Part shown: one piece after another, positions 16,023 to 24,124 of the stretch
How the letters are laid out: each line of letters begins with the position of its first letter
How positions within the stretch are numbered: position 1 is the first letter of the stretch
Assembly: GCA_039805725.1 (NCBI GenBank)
Contig: JBDLTT010000045.1
Location: 1-29,457 of the forward strand
DNA: 29,457 nucleotides
DNA from: Fluviibacter sp039805725
Lineage (GTDB): Bacteria; Pseudomonadota; Gammaproteobacteria; Burkholderiales; Rhodocyclaceae
Direction: 5' to 3'
The notes under the pieces: model-generated
The model's database searches: none
The model's input: the letters and a program-made list of their open reading frames with translations, nothing else
What the model was told of the DNA's origin: nothing
Made by a program: the position numbers and the translations under genes

Positions 16023-16852
16023 AAATTAAATTTTCCAAGATGCACGGCCTGGGTAACGATTTTGTCGTGATCGATGGCATGCGCCAGTACGTTGAATTTA
16101 CACCGGAGCAGATTCGTGCTCTGGGCGATCGTCATACCGGCATCGGTTTTGATCAGCTGCTGCTGGTGGAGCCACCCGGAGCGCCGGGCGCCGATTTTCG
16201 TTATCGCATCTTCAATGCCGATGGTGGCGAAGTAGAACAGTGCGGCAATGGCGCGCGTTGCTTCGTACGCTTCGTGCACGACCAGAAATTGACCGATAAG
16301 TGCGCTATTGTGGTCGAGACCAAGCGTGGCATTATTCATCCGCGCCTGGAGGCCGATGGCCTTGTCACAGTGGATATGGGTCAGCCGCGTTTTTCGCCCG
16401 CCGAGATTCCTTTTGAATCGGACTCGGATGCGGCCGAGCAATCGCTACAACTGCCGGATGGCACGACAATGATCATTGGTGCGGTATCGATGGGCAATCC
16501 GCACGCTGTGACGATCGTAGCTGATGTTGATACCGCCCCGGTGGCCGTGCAAGGGCCGCAGATAGAAAGCCACGAGCGCTTCCCGCAACGTGTGAACGCG
16601 GGCTTTATGCAGATTGAAGATCGCCACAACATACGCTTGCGCGTCTACGAACGCGGCGCGGGTGAAACACTGGCGTGCGGCACAGGCGCTTGCGCCGCCG
16701 TCGTGTCAGGGATTCGCCGTGGCTTAATGGATTCACCCGTACGCGTACAAACGCGTGGTGGCGACCTGAGCATTGCTTGGCATGGCCCGGGCCAATCAGT
16801 CATCATGACGGGGCCGGCCGTAACCGTTTTTACTGGAGAGATCGACGTATGA
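16019..16852 (+). CDS. dapF: Diaminopimelate epimerase
   Basis: Interconverts LL- and meso-diaminopimelate without cofactor, feeding lysine synthesis (lysA, also in this window) and peptidoglycan. The 277 residues have the two-cysteine mechanism clearly: Cys75 in QCGNGARC and Cys220 in ETLACGTGACA. Other marks are KMHGLGNDFVVID, NADGGEVEQ, SMGNPHAV and ERGAGETLACG. The ATG overlaps the lpxL TGA (ATGA) and its own stop overlaps the next start in the same way, so lpxL-dapF-DUF484 are translationally coupled. Confidence 0.98.
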   Translation: MKIKFSKMHGLGNDFVVIDGMRQYVEFTPEQIRALGDRHTGIGFDQLLLVEPPGAPGADFRYRIFNADGGEVEQCGNGARCFVRFVHDQKLTDKCAIVVETKRGIIHPRLEADGLVTVDMGQPRFSPAEIPFESDSDAAEQSLQLPDGTTMIIGAVSMGNPHAVTIVADVDTAPVAVQGPQIESHERFPQRVNAGFMQIEDRHNIRLRVYERGAGETLACGTGACAAVVSGIRRGLMDSPVRVQTRGGDLSIAWHGPGQSVIMTGPAVTVFTGEIDV

Positions 16853-17517
16853 GCGTGACGCGCGAAGCAGTGCTGGACTACCTCAAGAATCACCCGGAAA
16901 TCTTCGAGGAGCAAGCCGAGTTTTTTCATCAGGTTGAGATCTCGCATCCATACAGCGGCCGGACGATTTCGCTTGCCGAACGCCAGATGATCAATCTCCG
17001 TGAGAAGAACCGATTGCTCGAACACCGCCTAGGCGAACTGCTAGGCGTGGGCGAATCGAACGATGCGCTGGGTGCGCGTATGCACCAGCTGACGATTGCG
17101 CTGGTCGGCGCCAATCGTCTGGATCAGATGGTGGCGCTGATTCTCAAGTCATTGGCCGAAGATTTTGGCGTGCCGCAGGCACGGCTGCGTCTCTGGGGCG
17201 AGGGTGCTGCGAACTTGAGCCACGAAGTGTGCACACCGGTCAGCGCTGAACTGATTAAAGAAGCCTCGGGGATGAATCACCCGGTGACGGGTTCTGTTCG
17301 TACTGGCGAAGTCGCCGCCTGGTTCGGTAGCGAGGGCGATAGTGAGAACATTGCTTCGATGGCCCTGGTACCGCTGCGCTTTGACGGCCAGACGCTGGGT
17401 TTACTGGCGATGGGGTCGGATGATGCCGAACGCTTCGTGGCGGGTATGGGCACCTTGTACATCGAACGACTCGGCGATGTGATCGCTGCATCGCTGTCAC
17501 GCGTCCTACGCGCCTAA
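16849..17517 (+). CDS. DUF484 family protein
   Basis: A 222-residue cytoplasmic protein of the DUF484 family, which almost always sits between dapF and xerC in proteobacteria. It starts MSVTREAVLDYLKNHPEIFE with the family's LxxHPxFF-like opening, then a helical, probably coiled-coil stretch (about 40-85, rich in Leu, Glu and Arg), and a GAF-like C-terminal half (about 90-220) with LVPLRFDGQTLGLLAMGSDD. The ATG overlaps the dapF stop; TGGAGAG is about 9 bases upstream. A longer in-frame reading into dapF is a shadow. Its biochemical role is not established; context suggests a link to XerC or envelope functions. Confidence 0.9.
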   Translation: MSVTREAVLDYLKNHPEIFEEQAEFFHQVEISHPYSGRTISLAERQMINLREKNRLLEHRLGELLGVGESNDALGARMHQLTIALVGANRLDQMVALILKSLAEDFGVPQARLRLWGEGAANLSHEVCTPVSAELIKEASGMNHPVTGSVRTGEVAAWFGSEGDSENIASMALVPLRFDGQTLGLLAMGSDDAERFVAGMGTLYIERLGDVIAASLSRVLRA

Positions 17518-17528
17518 GGTTTTTGGAT

Positions 17529-18554
17529 ATGGCCGATGCCGGGAAAACTGAGGCGCCTGAGACGCTCTGGCCCGGTGCCGAAGACTGGCTGGCCGAACTG
17601 CGCGATCAGCGGCGCGTGTCGCCGCATACGCTGAGTAATTACGAACGGGATTTGCGCCGGCTGCAAGGCTTGGCCAATGGCGCCGCACCGGCCGATTTAA
17701 CGGCGCTGGATCTGCGCCGCTTTGTGGGGCGTTTGCATGCGGGTGGTTTGTCGGGGCGTTCCATTGCCCGCACGCTGTCGGCGTGGCGCGGCTTGTTGCG
17801 CTGGTTGGCGCGGCGCGGCGTGCTGGATGCGAACGTCGCCGAAGGGCTGCGTGCGCCAAAGCACCCAAAGCGTTTGCCGGACGCCCTGTCGGTCGATGAA
17901 GCCTTTCGTTTGTTGAATCCCGTCGCGGCTACAGCGACGGATGGTGAAAACCCGAAGACGTCACTCCGTGAGCACCATCTGCAAATTCGGGACCAGGCCA
18001 TCTACGAATTGTTTTATTCCTCGGGGGTACGGTTATCGGAGCTCGTCGGTTTGAATCTCGACTGTTTGCCAGATCTACGCCAGGGTGAAGTGCGCGTGCT
18101 CGGTAAACGCAACAAAACGCGCGTGGTACCGGTGGGCAAGGCGGCGCTCAATGCGATCGAAGCTTGGCTCGCTGTTCGCGGGCAGATCGCCAAGCCAGAC
18201 GAAACAGCGCTCTTCGTCGGCCCGCAAGGCAAACGCATTTCACCCCGCATGATTCAATTGCGCTTACAGCAGCATGGCCAGCGCCAGGGGTTGCCCCAAC
18301 GGGTGCATCCACATCAGTTGCGACATTCCTTTGCGACCCATATGCTGCAGGGCTCCGGCGATCTGCGCGCGGTACAGGAGCTGCTGGGTCACGCGAGTAT
18401 CGCCTCGACGCAGGTTTATACCCATCTCGATTTTCAACATCTGGCGCAGGTCTATGATCAGGCACATCCGCGTGCCCATCGCGCCAGAGAAGCGGCGGTA
18501 CGTGATGCCGCAGAACAATTTACGCCCGATTCCAAAAACAACCCAACCTCATGA
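17529..18554 (+). CDS. xerC: Tyrosine recombinase XerC
   Basis: With XerD, resolves chromosome dimers at dif during division. At 341 residues it is somewhat longer than the usual ~300, with about 14 extra residues at the start, an insertion around 132-148 (VAATATDGENPKTSLRE) and a basic tail after 305. The N-terminal core-binding domain (about 15-105) contains RVSPHTLSNYERDLRRL. The catalytic set is complete: Arg168 (SSGVRLSEL), Lys193/196 (GKRNKTR), His262 and Arg265 (HPHQLRHSFATH), His288 (LLGHAS) and nucleophile Tyr297 (QVYTHLDF). The ATG at 17529 follows DUF484 by 11 bases. Its stop overlaps rlmI (ATGA). The chromosomal dapF-DUF484-xerC context argues against a mobile-element integrase. 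Confidence 0.96.
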   Translation: MADAGKTEAPETLWPGAEDWLAELRDQRRVSPHTLSNYERDLRRLQGLANGAAPADLTALDLRRFVGRLHAGGLSGRSIARTLSAWRGLLRWLARRGVLDANVAEGLRAPKHPKRLPDALSVDEAFRLLNPVAATATDGENPKTSLREHHLQIRDQAIYELFYSSGVRLSELVGLNLDCLPDLRQGEVRVLGKRNKTRVVPVGKAALNAIEAWLAVRGQIAKPDETALFVGPQGKRISPRMIQLRLQQHGQRQGLPQRVHPHQLRHSFATHMLQGSGDLRAVQELLGHASIASTQVYTHLDFQHLAQVYDQAHPRAHRAREAAVRDAAEQFTPDSKNNPTS

Positions 18555-19771
18555 CCGCCACGCTCATTCTGAATGCCGGAAAATCCGGTTCTGTACGTCG
18601 CCGCCATCCCTGGATCTTTGCCGGGTCGGTGGCTACGCTCAAAGGTCGTGCCCGTTCAGGCGACACGGTCATCGTTGAAGACGAGCATGGCGTAGCCATG
18701 GGTCGTGCTGCCTGGAGCCCAGCGTCAAAGATCCGGGCGCGCATGTGGACTTTTGATCCCAACGAAATCATTGACCACGCTTTTTTCAAACGACGTATCG
18801 CGCAGGCCATCGCCAGACGTGCCGGTTGGGGTGCATTGCGCGGCGAACAAGCCGAGCCAGCCGGTGAACGATTAATTCATGGTGAAGCCGATGGGCTTCC
18901 CGGCGTGATTGCCGATCGTTATGGCCATATGGTGGTGCTACAGCTGACAAGCGCAGGCGCAGACGCCTGGCGCGATGCCATCGTGGCGGGTCTGGTACAG
19001 GCTGTCGGCTGCCAGCACATCTATGAACGGTCGGATTCGGACGTGCGTAAGCTGGAAGGCCTGGAGCTGGTAACGGGCTGGCTGTCAGGCAAAGGGCTTG
19101 ATGAAACGCCCCCGAATGGACTGCCGCAGATCGACGAACATGGTGTGCGCTTTGGCGTCGATGTGGTTGGTGGGCACAAGACGGGTTTCTATCTGGATCA
19201 GCGCGACAACCGCTTGATGTTGCGTGCATTGGCAGAGGGTCGTCGCGTACTGAACTGTTTTTGCTACACCGGTGGTTTTTCGTTGCAGGCCTTGGCCGGT
19301 GGCGCAGCCTCGGTGATGTCGATCGATTCATCGGGGCCGGCGCTGGAACAGGCCCAAGCCAACCTGGCGATGAATCCGCAGTTGGATGCATCGCGGGCCG
19401 CATGGCGTGACGCCGATGTGTTTCAGGCGTTGCGTGACTATCACAAGGCCGGTGAGCAGTTCGATCTGATCGTGCTGGATCCGCCAAAGTTTGCCCCCTC
19501 GGCTGTGTATGCTGATCAGGCAGCGCGTGCCTACAAAGACATTAATTTATTCGGGTTCAAATTGCTGGCCCCGGGCGGACTGCTGATGACCTATTCGTGT
19601 TCCGGCGGTGTGGGAGTCGAGCTTTTCCAGAAGATCGTAGCGAGTGCGGCGGCCGATGCGGGGCGTGATGCGCGGATTCTGCGCCGCCTGATGGCCTCCA
19701 GCGACCATCCGGTGGGGTTGGGGGCGCCGGAGGGCGAGTATCTCAAAGGCTTGCTGGTTGAAACTGCCTGA
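18551..19771 (+). CDS. rlmI: 23S rRNA (cytosine-C5)-methyltransferase, RlmI-like class I SAM enzyme
   Basis: Methylates a cytosine of 23S rRNA (C1962 in E. coli) using SAM. The 406 residues show an N-terminal PUA-type RNA-binding domain (about 1-75, with SVRRRHPWIFAGSV), a middle linker domain with GEADGLPGVIADRYG and GHKTGFYLDQRDNR, and a Rossmann methyltransferase fold: VLNCFCYTGGFSLQA (SAM loop), the acidic MSIDSS end, LIVLDPPKFAPS (motif IV) and LLMTYSCSGGV, whose cysteine is the expected catalytic nucleophile. The start overlaps the xerC stop as ATGA. Exact target position is inferred from the family. Confidence 0.9.
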   Translation: MTATLILNAGKSGSVRRRHPWIFAGSVATLKGRARSGDTVIVEDEHGVAMGRAAWSPASKIRARMWTFDPNEIIDHAFFKRRIAQAIARRAGWGALRGEQAEPAGERLIHGEADGLPGVIADRYGHMVVLQLTSAGADAWRDAIVAGLVQAVGCQHIYERSDSDVRKLEGLELVTGWLSGKGLDETPPNGLPQIDEHGVRFGVDVVGGHKTGFYLDQRDNRLMLRALAEGRRVLNCFCYTGGFSLQALAGGAASVMSIDSSGPALEQAQANLAMNPQLDASRAAWRDADVFQALRDYHKAGEQFDLIVLDPPKFAPSAVYADQAARAYKDINLFGFKLLAPGGLLMTYSCSGGVGVELFQKIVASAAADAGRDARILRRLMASSDHPVGLGAPEGEYLKGLLVETA

Positions 19772-20682
19772 TGATGACACGTGCGGATTCTGCCTATAAA
19801 TCACGGTGGTGGGGAGCGTCGGGTATTGTGTTGCTCTCCCTGCTGTGGGGATACACCTGGGTGGTTTCGAAGCAGGCGCTGAATTTCGCGCCACCACTGG
19901 CGCTAACCTTGATACGCATTGCCGGCGGTGCCGTGGCACTCTTTGCTGCCCTGAAGCTTTTGCGGCAACCACTGAGATTACAGGCGCCGCGTGCCGTGCT
20001 CTTTATTAGTTTGTGCCAGGTCTCTGCCTTTATGTTGCTACAAACCTTCAGCCTTAAGTTTGGCGCTGCCGGCAAAACAGCCGTGTTGGTCTATACCATG
20101 CCCATCTGGACATTGCTGCTGGCTTGGCCAATCCTTAACGAGAAAGTTCGGGGCGTCCAGTGGGTTGCAGTCGGCGGCATGCTGACCGGGTTGTTTTTAA
20201 TTATTGAGCCCTGGGATCTTCAGTCAAGTTGGTTGAGTAATGCGTGCGGTATCGGCGCAGCCGTGTGCTGGGCGATGGGCACAGTCCTGGTCAAGGCATT
20301 ACGCCGTCAGCAACAGGTGAGTCTGTTGTCCCTGACCGCCTGGTCGAATCTCATCGGGGGCGTTCCTGTGGCGTTAATAGTCAGCTTGGCAGACGAACCA
20401 CCGATTCATTGGACGCCTCATTTTGTGGTCATCGTACTGGTGTTAACGGTGATCAGCACGGCTTTTTGCTGGTGGTTATGGACATCCATTCTTGATCGGG
20501 TGCCGGCCTGGGAGGCGAGTTTGCTCGTATTGGGGACCCCGGTGATCGCCATCGTCTCCTCTCGGATCATTCTCGATGAGGCCTTTAGTCGCTTCGAGGT
20601 GACCGGTATTCTGCTGATTGGTTCGGGCTTGCTGTTGCTCTCCTTTGTTAGCTGGTTACGCGAGCGACAGCTGCAGGCATAG
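19771..20682 (+). CDS. EamA/DMT-family drug/metabolite transporter
   Basis: A 303-residue inner-membrane transporter with about ten helices arranged as two five-helix EamA repeats (about 15-148 and 158-300). Family phrases are LLWGYTWVVSKQAL at helix 1, FAPPLALTLIRI, AGKTAVLVYTMPIWTLLLAW and, in the second repeat, WAMGTVLVKALRR and GTPVIAIVSSRIILDE. Substrate cannot be told; DMT members export amino acids, nucleotides or other metabolites. The ATG (a second lies one codon later) shares its first base with the rlmI stop, so it is the tail of the lpxL-to-EamA run. Confidence 0.9.
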   Translation: MMTRADSAYKSRWWGASGIVLLSLLWGYTWVVSKQALNFAPPLALTLIRIAGGAVALFAALKLLRQPLRLQAPRAVLFISLCQVSAFMLLQTFSLKFGAAGKTAVLVYTMPIWTLLLAWPILNEKVRGVQWVAVGGMLTGLFLIIEPWDLQSSWLSNACGIGAAVCWAMGTVLVKALRRQQQVSLLSLTAWSNLIGGVPVALIVSLADEPPIHWTPHFVVIVLVLTVISTAFCWWLWTSILDRVPAWEASLLVLGTPVIAIVSSRIILDEAFSRFEVTGILLIGSGLLLLSFVSWLRERQLQA

Positions 20683-20722
20683 GCCAGACCCAGGATGTCC
20701 TAACAGCCGGAAGAGATAGTAG

Positions 20723-20751
20723 TTGACAAGCCCCTAGGGCAGGATGACACT
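20723..20751 (+). promoter_or_regulatory. Probable promoter of the HiPIP gene
   Basis: A perfect -35 hexamer TTGACA (20723-20728) is followed after 17 bases by GACACT (20746-20751), a weak -10 that keeps the key A and final T. It gives a leader of about 35 bases and would make the iron-sulfur gene its own transcription unit. Confidence 0.5.
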
Positions 20752-20791
20752 AGCAAGGCAGTTACTTCAAATTCATTCAAGGAGTTGCGAA

Positions 20792-21106
20792 ATGTCCATA
20801 AGTCGTCGTAAGTTTATTCTGGGTTCGGTTGCTGCCGGTTCTGCCATGGCGATGATGCGTACGGCAACTGCGGCAGACGCACCGATGGTCAGCGAGTCGG
20901 ATCCGCAGGCCAAGTCGTTGGGCTATGTCGCCAATGCAAGTAAAGCGGATAAAGCGAAGTTCCCGAAGTTTGCTGCCGGTCAGAATTGTGCAAACTGTTC
21001 TTTGTATCAGGGCAAAGCTGGCGCATCATCGGGTCCGTGTCCAATCTTTGCTGGCAAGCAGGTTGCGGCCGCAGGTTGGTGCTCGGCTTACGTGAAAAAG
21101 GCCTAG
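20792..21106 (+). CDS. High-potential iron-sulfur protein (HiPIP), Tat-exported
   Basis: A small periplasmic electron carrier with one [4Fe-4S] cluster cycling between the 3+ and 2+ states. The 104-residue precursor starts MSISRRKFILGSVAAGSAMA, a twin-arginine signal (SRRKF), so it is exported folded with its cluster; cleavage is likely near ATAADA (about 26-30). The four ligands are Cys66, Cys69, Cys83 and Cys97 in the classical C-x2-C-x13-C-x13-C spacing. GGAG lies 8 bases before the ATG. Flanked by its own promoter and terminator. HiPIPs pass electrons to oxidases, to photosynthetic reaction centres in phototrophs, or to other partners; nothing nearby identifies the partner. Confidence 0.95.
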   Translation: MSISRRKFILGSVAAGSAMAMMRTATAADAPMVSESDPQAKSLGYVANASKADKAKFPKFAAGQNCANCSLYQGKAGASSGPCPIFAGKQVAAAGWCSAYVKKA

Positions 21107-21142
21107 ATCACATCTTCGGTTGTCTACTGGATTGTCCAGCGG

Positions 21143-21173
21143 AAAGCCGGTCGATTCTGAGACCGGCTTTTTT
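21143..21173 (+). terminator. Terminator after the HiPIP gene
   Basis: AAAGCCGGTC (21143-21152) pairs with GACCGGCTTT (21161-21170) over an 8-base loop, then six Ts (21168-21173). It lies 36 bases after the HiPIP stop. Confidence 0.92.
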
Positions 21174-21225
21174 GCTGCCAACGGTTTGACCCTTCACAGT
21201 CTATCAATTTGAAATTCATCCAGTT

Positions 21226-22110
21226 ATGGATTTGTTTATCCGCATCGTTGAAGTGATTTTCCCGGTCATCGTGATCGTGGGCGTTGGTGTTTGGGCAGGT
21301 CGCTTGCATCAACCTGAAATGGGCGTAGCCAACCGCTTGAATATGGATTACTTTACGCCGGCGTTGGTGTTTACGGTGTTGGCCAACGGCGACTTCCAGA
21401 TCCGTCAGTTTGCCTGGCTCGCGCTGGCTGCGGCAATTTCTATGTTGGCAACCGGTATGTTCGGATATGCTACCGCACGTTTGTTGAATGAAGACCCGAA
21501 AACGGTGGCTTTGCCGATCATGATCAACAACAGCGGCAATCTTGGCATCCCATTGGCGCTGCTGGCGTTTGGCAAAGAAGGTATGGCCGCTGCGGTTGTG
21601 CTGTTTCTCGTATCGAATATCTTTCACTTCACGATTGGCCCGTGGGTTCTGGATCACAATGCGCGGGTATCGGCGGTCTGGAAAACGCCGATGCTGATTG
21701 CAGCAGCATTAGGTCTTGCCTGCAATCTCCTGGAGTTCCACATTTGGGCGCCGTTGATGTTCGCAATCCGTACGCTAGGCGAGATTTCGGTACCACTGAT
21801 GCTCTTCGCGCTAGGCGTCCGTTTGTGTGATGTACACTTCTCGGAAACGACGACGAGCATCGTTACGGCCGTGGTTCGCCCCGTGTCGGGTATTGCGACG
21901 GCGGCGTTTCTTGCCTGGGTAATGAATCTGCCACCGTTACAGACGGCCGAGTTGATTTTGTTCGGGTCCTTGCCGCCGGCGGTGATGAACTATATGTTTG
22001 CCGAACGTTATAACCAGGAACCGCAAAAGGTAGCATCGATCGTGATGATCGGTAATATTGCTGGTTTAGTGTTCATTCCCCTGGCGCTACTGATCGTGCT
22101 ACCAAGTTAA
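21226..22110 (+). CDS. AEC-family transporter (auxin efflux carrier fold)
   Basis: A 294-residue inner-membrane protein of the AEC/Mem_trans family, with about ten helices in two halves. The first helix starts immediately (FIRIVEVIFPVIVIVGVGVW); GRLHQPEMGVANRLNMDYFTPALVF is the family's conserved first loop and helix. The central MINNSGNLGIPLALLAFG carries the conserved Asn/Gly break expected in the transport core, and SVPLMLFALGVRL and GSLPPAVMNYMFAERYN are typical of the second half. Bacterial members move dicarboxylates or amino acids; the substrate here is unknown. No clear Shine-Dalgarno precedes the ATG. Its stop overlaps that of lysA on the other strand by 3-4 bases. Confidence 0.9.
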   Translation: MDLFIRIVEVIFPVIVIVGVGVWAGRLHQPEMGVANRLNMDYFTPALVFTVLANGDFQIRQFAWLALAAAISMLATGMFGYATARLLNEDPKTVALPIMINNSGNLGIPLALLAFGKEGMAAAVVLFLVSNIFHFTIGPWVLDHNARVSAVWKTPMLIAAALGLACNLLEFHIWAPLMFAIRTLGEISVPLMLFALGVRLCDVHFSETTTSIVTAVVRPVSGIATAAFLAWVMNLPPLQTAELILFGSLPPAVMNYMFAERYNQEPQKVASIVMIGNIAGLVFIPLALLIVLPS

Positions 22111-23393
22111 AACCGAATGGTCTTTTCGCTGGCATACAGCGATTCGACGGTTTCGCGCGGGCGAACGATGTATGTTTTTGTACCATCAACCAGTACTTCG
22201 GCAGCACGCGGACGTGTGTTGTAGTTAGAGCTCATCACCATGCCGTAAGCACCGGCGGATAATACGGCAAGCAAATCCCCTTGGTCTAGCGTTAGTGAAC
22301 GTGCCTGGCCCAGAAAATCACCGGTTTCACAGACCGGACCCACGATGTCATAAATCCGTGTTTCGCCAGCGTGAGGCGCAACCGCCACGATGTCATGCCA
22401 GGCTTCATAGAGTGCCGGGCGTGCCAGATCGTTCATGGCGGCATCAACAATGGCAAAGTGCTTGTCATCGCCGTGCTTCAGATATTCAACTTTAGTGATT
22501 AGTACGCCAGCATTACCGACAAGTCGGCGACCCGGCTCGAGTAGCACACGCAGTCCGCGACCGGTTAAACGGTCAAGCAGCGGTCGCAGGTAATCCGCAA
22601 CAACGGGCTCGGTCTGACCTTCGTGGTAATAGATGCCGAGGCCGCCACCAAGATCAATGTGGTGCAGGTGAATACCTTCAGCTGTGAGTGTATCGACCAG
22701 TGGCAGGATACGCTCTAGGGCTTCGACAAAGGGCGATGGATCGAGCAGTTGTGATCCGATATGACAATCAATACCGCTGACCTCGATAGATGGTAATGAG
22801 GCTGCGTAGCGATAGAGTGCCAGGGCGTCAGCAATGGGAACGCCAAATTTATTTTCCTTGAGGCCAGTCGAAATGTACGGGTGGGTTTTGGCGTCAACGT
22901 CCGGGTTAACGCGCAGGCTAATCGGTGCACGTTTTCCGAGTCGGGCGGCTACTGCGGCCAGGCGATCCAGCTCGCTCGCAGATTCAACGTTGAAGCAGAG
23001 TATGCCGGCATTGAGCGCGGCAATCATTTCTTCTTCGGTCTTGCCGACGCCCGAGAAAACGATCTTTTGCGGGTCGCCTCCGGCAGCCAGAACACGTGCC
23101 AGTTCACCACCTGACACGATATCGAAGCCTGATCCAAGTTGCGCAAACAAGCTGAGCACGCCAAGGTTGCTGTTCGCTTTGACCGCAAAGCAAACCAGCG
23201 AGTCCTTGCCCGCAGGATGGGCGGCCAGTGTTTCGGCGAATGCCTGATAGGCATCGGTGAGCGCGGCTCTCGAGTAAACGTAAGTCGGTGTGCCGTACGT
23301 ATCGGCGATGGCTTGCAAGTTCACTTCTTCAAAATGCAGATGCTGATTCTGATCTTTGAGGTGACGGCTATGCGAAAATTGGCGGGCAGACAT
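22107..23393 (-). CDS. lysA: Diaminopimelate decarboxylase
   Basis: PLP enzyme that decarboxylates meso-diaminopimelate to lysine, the last step of the pathway in which dapF (also here) acts just before. The 428 residues show the PLP lysine 72 in VCFAVKANSNLGVL, VSGGELARVLAAG, GLKENKFGV, SGIDCHIGSQL, the glycine-rich phosphate loop HIDLGGGLGI, LEPGRRLVGNAG, and Cys355 in GPVCETGDFLG. The start at 23393 has no evident ribosome site; it follows lptM by 17 bases and may be coupled to it. The lysA stop codon interlocks with the AEC transporter stop. Confidence 0.97.
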   Translation of the reverse strand: MSARQFSHSRHLKDQNQHLHFEEVNLQAIADTYGTPTYVYSRAALTDAYQAFAETLAAHPAGKDSLVCFAVKANSNLGVLSLFAQLGSGFDIVSGGELARVLAAGGDPQKIVFSGVGKTEEEMIAALNAGILCFNVESASELDRLAAVAARLGKRAPISLRVNPDVDAKTHPYISTGLKENKFGVPIADALALYRYAASLPSIEVSGIDCHIGSQLLDPSPFVEALERILPLVDTLTAEGIHLHHIDLGGGLGIYYHEGQTEPVVADYLRPLLDRLTGRGLRVLLEPGRRLVGNAGVLITKVEYLKHGDDKHFAIVDAAMNDLARPALYEAWHDIVAVAPHAGETRIYDIVGPVCETGDFLGQARSLTLDQGDLLAVLSAGAYGMVMSSNYNTRPRAAEVLVDGTKTYIVRPRETVESLYASEKTIRF

Positions 23394-23410
23394 GGCGATT
23401 GAATGTGAAA

Positions 23411-23650
23411 TTAATACTGCGAGCCGTCGAGAATCATTTCGGCGGGGGAGTCTGTGGCGGGGTTGCGGAGAACCGCCGCCGGAATGCTGGGCTCCGTTTG
23501 TTGCCTAGCGGCAGCTTGCGCTTTGGCGTCTTCCGAGCCGGCCGGTGGCTTGGCATTCGGTAACTGGTTTGGTGCCAAATAGAGGCCACCCTTGATGCCA
23601 CAGCTGGACAAGAGCAAGGCTGCGGCCAGGGGCAACAGACGACGATGCAT
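23411..23650 (-). CDS. lptM: LptM-type small lipoprotein (LPS translocon maturation chaperone family, formerly YifL)
   Basis: A 79-residue outer-membrane lipoprotein. Signal MHRRLLPLAAALLLSSC ends in a lipobox (cysteine 17), followed by the hallmark GIKGGLYLAP, close to the family's CGxKGPLYxP. In E. coli LptM helps LptD acquire its native disulfides for LPS export. The rest is a low-complexity Ala/Pro/Gln-rich tail. The Met at 23650 is chosen because it leaves a normal short signal; Met at 23677 would add nine residues, and neither start has a clear Shine-Dalgarno. Placement beside lysA and opposite cyaY is the standard arrangement and strongly supports the call. Confidence 0.85.
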   Translation of the reverse strand: MHRRLLPLAAALLLSSCGIKGGLYLAPNQLPNAKPPAGSEDAKAQAAARQQTEPSIPAAVLRNPATDSPAEMILDGSQY

Positions 23651-23762
23651 AAGACGAGCATGGACTGCAATCAACATGCGCTGATGTTATCACGCGGGCC
23701 ATGCCAGCAAGGCCAGCTCAGGCTAGAATTCGGTCATCTTAATCAGATTGCAGAGCCCCAGC

Positions 23763-24092
23763 ATGGATGACAAAGAATTTGCCGAACGCTGCCAGCAGGA
23801 GCTGGCGGTGATTGAGGCTGCTATCGAGGCCGTTGCCGATAATGCCGCGGATATCGATTTTGAAACGCAGGGCGGCATTCTCGAAGTGGAATGTGCCGAC
23901 GGCAGCAAGGTGATCGTGAGCCCGCACGCGATTGCCAAAGAGATCTGGGTAGCGGCTAAATCGGGGGGCTTCCACTTCCGTTACGATGCGGCAGCGGGCG
24001 CGTGGGTTGATACGCGTTCAGGTGATGCGCTCCGGGCGCGCTTGGTCGAGATTCTCAGACAACAAGGCCAGGTCGCTTTAGATCTCAGCTGA
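23763..24092 (+). CDS. cyaY: Frataxin-like iron-sulfur assembly protein CyaY
   Basis: Binds iron and the cysteine desulfurase IscS and tunes iron-sulfur cluster assembly. The 109 residues fit the family: an acidic N-terminal helix (MDDKEFAERCQQELAVIEAA), beta strands with GGILEVECADGSKVIVS, the IAKEIWVAAKSGGFHFRYD core (frataxin's conserved NxxxxxxxIWLA-like sheet) and a C-terminal helix. An upstream TTG (23748) is possible but the ATG gives the usual N terminus. It faces away from lptM-lysA and converges on mrcA after 32 bases, where AGGCCAGGT/ACCTGGCCT forms a 9-bp inverted repeat (24065-24101) without a T-run. Confidence 0.95.
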   Translation: MDDKEFAERCQQELAVIEAAIEAVADNAADIDFETQGGILEVECADGSKVIVSPHAIAKEIWVAAKSGGFHFRYDAAAGAWVDTRSGDALRARLVEILRQQGQVALDLS

Positions 24093-24124
24093 ACCTGGCC
24101 TGATGTCATGTAGTGGTCGACGAT

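Noticed and set aside
17529..18554. Tyrosine recombinase as a mobile-element integrase
   Set aside because: The dapF-DUF484-xerC arrangement is the standard chromosomal XerC context, and no attachment-site repeats or cargo are seen.
24065..24101. AGGCCAGGT/ACCTGGCCT inverted repeat between cyaY and mrcA as a terminator
   Set aside because: The loop is 19 bases, the stem begins inside cyaY, and neither strand has a following T-run; at most a weak structure.
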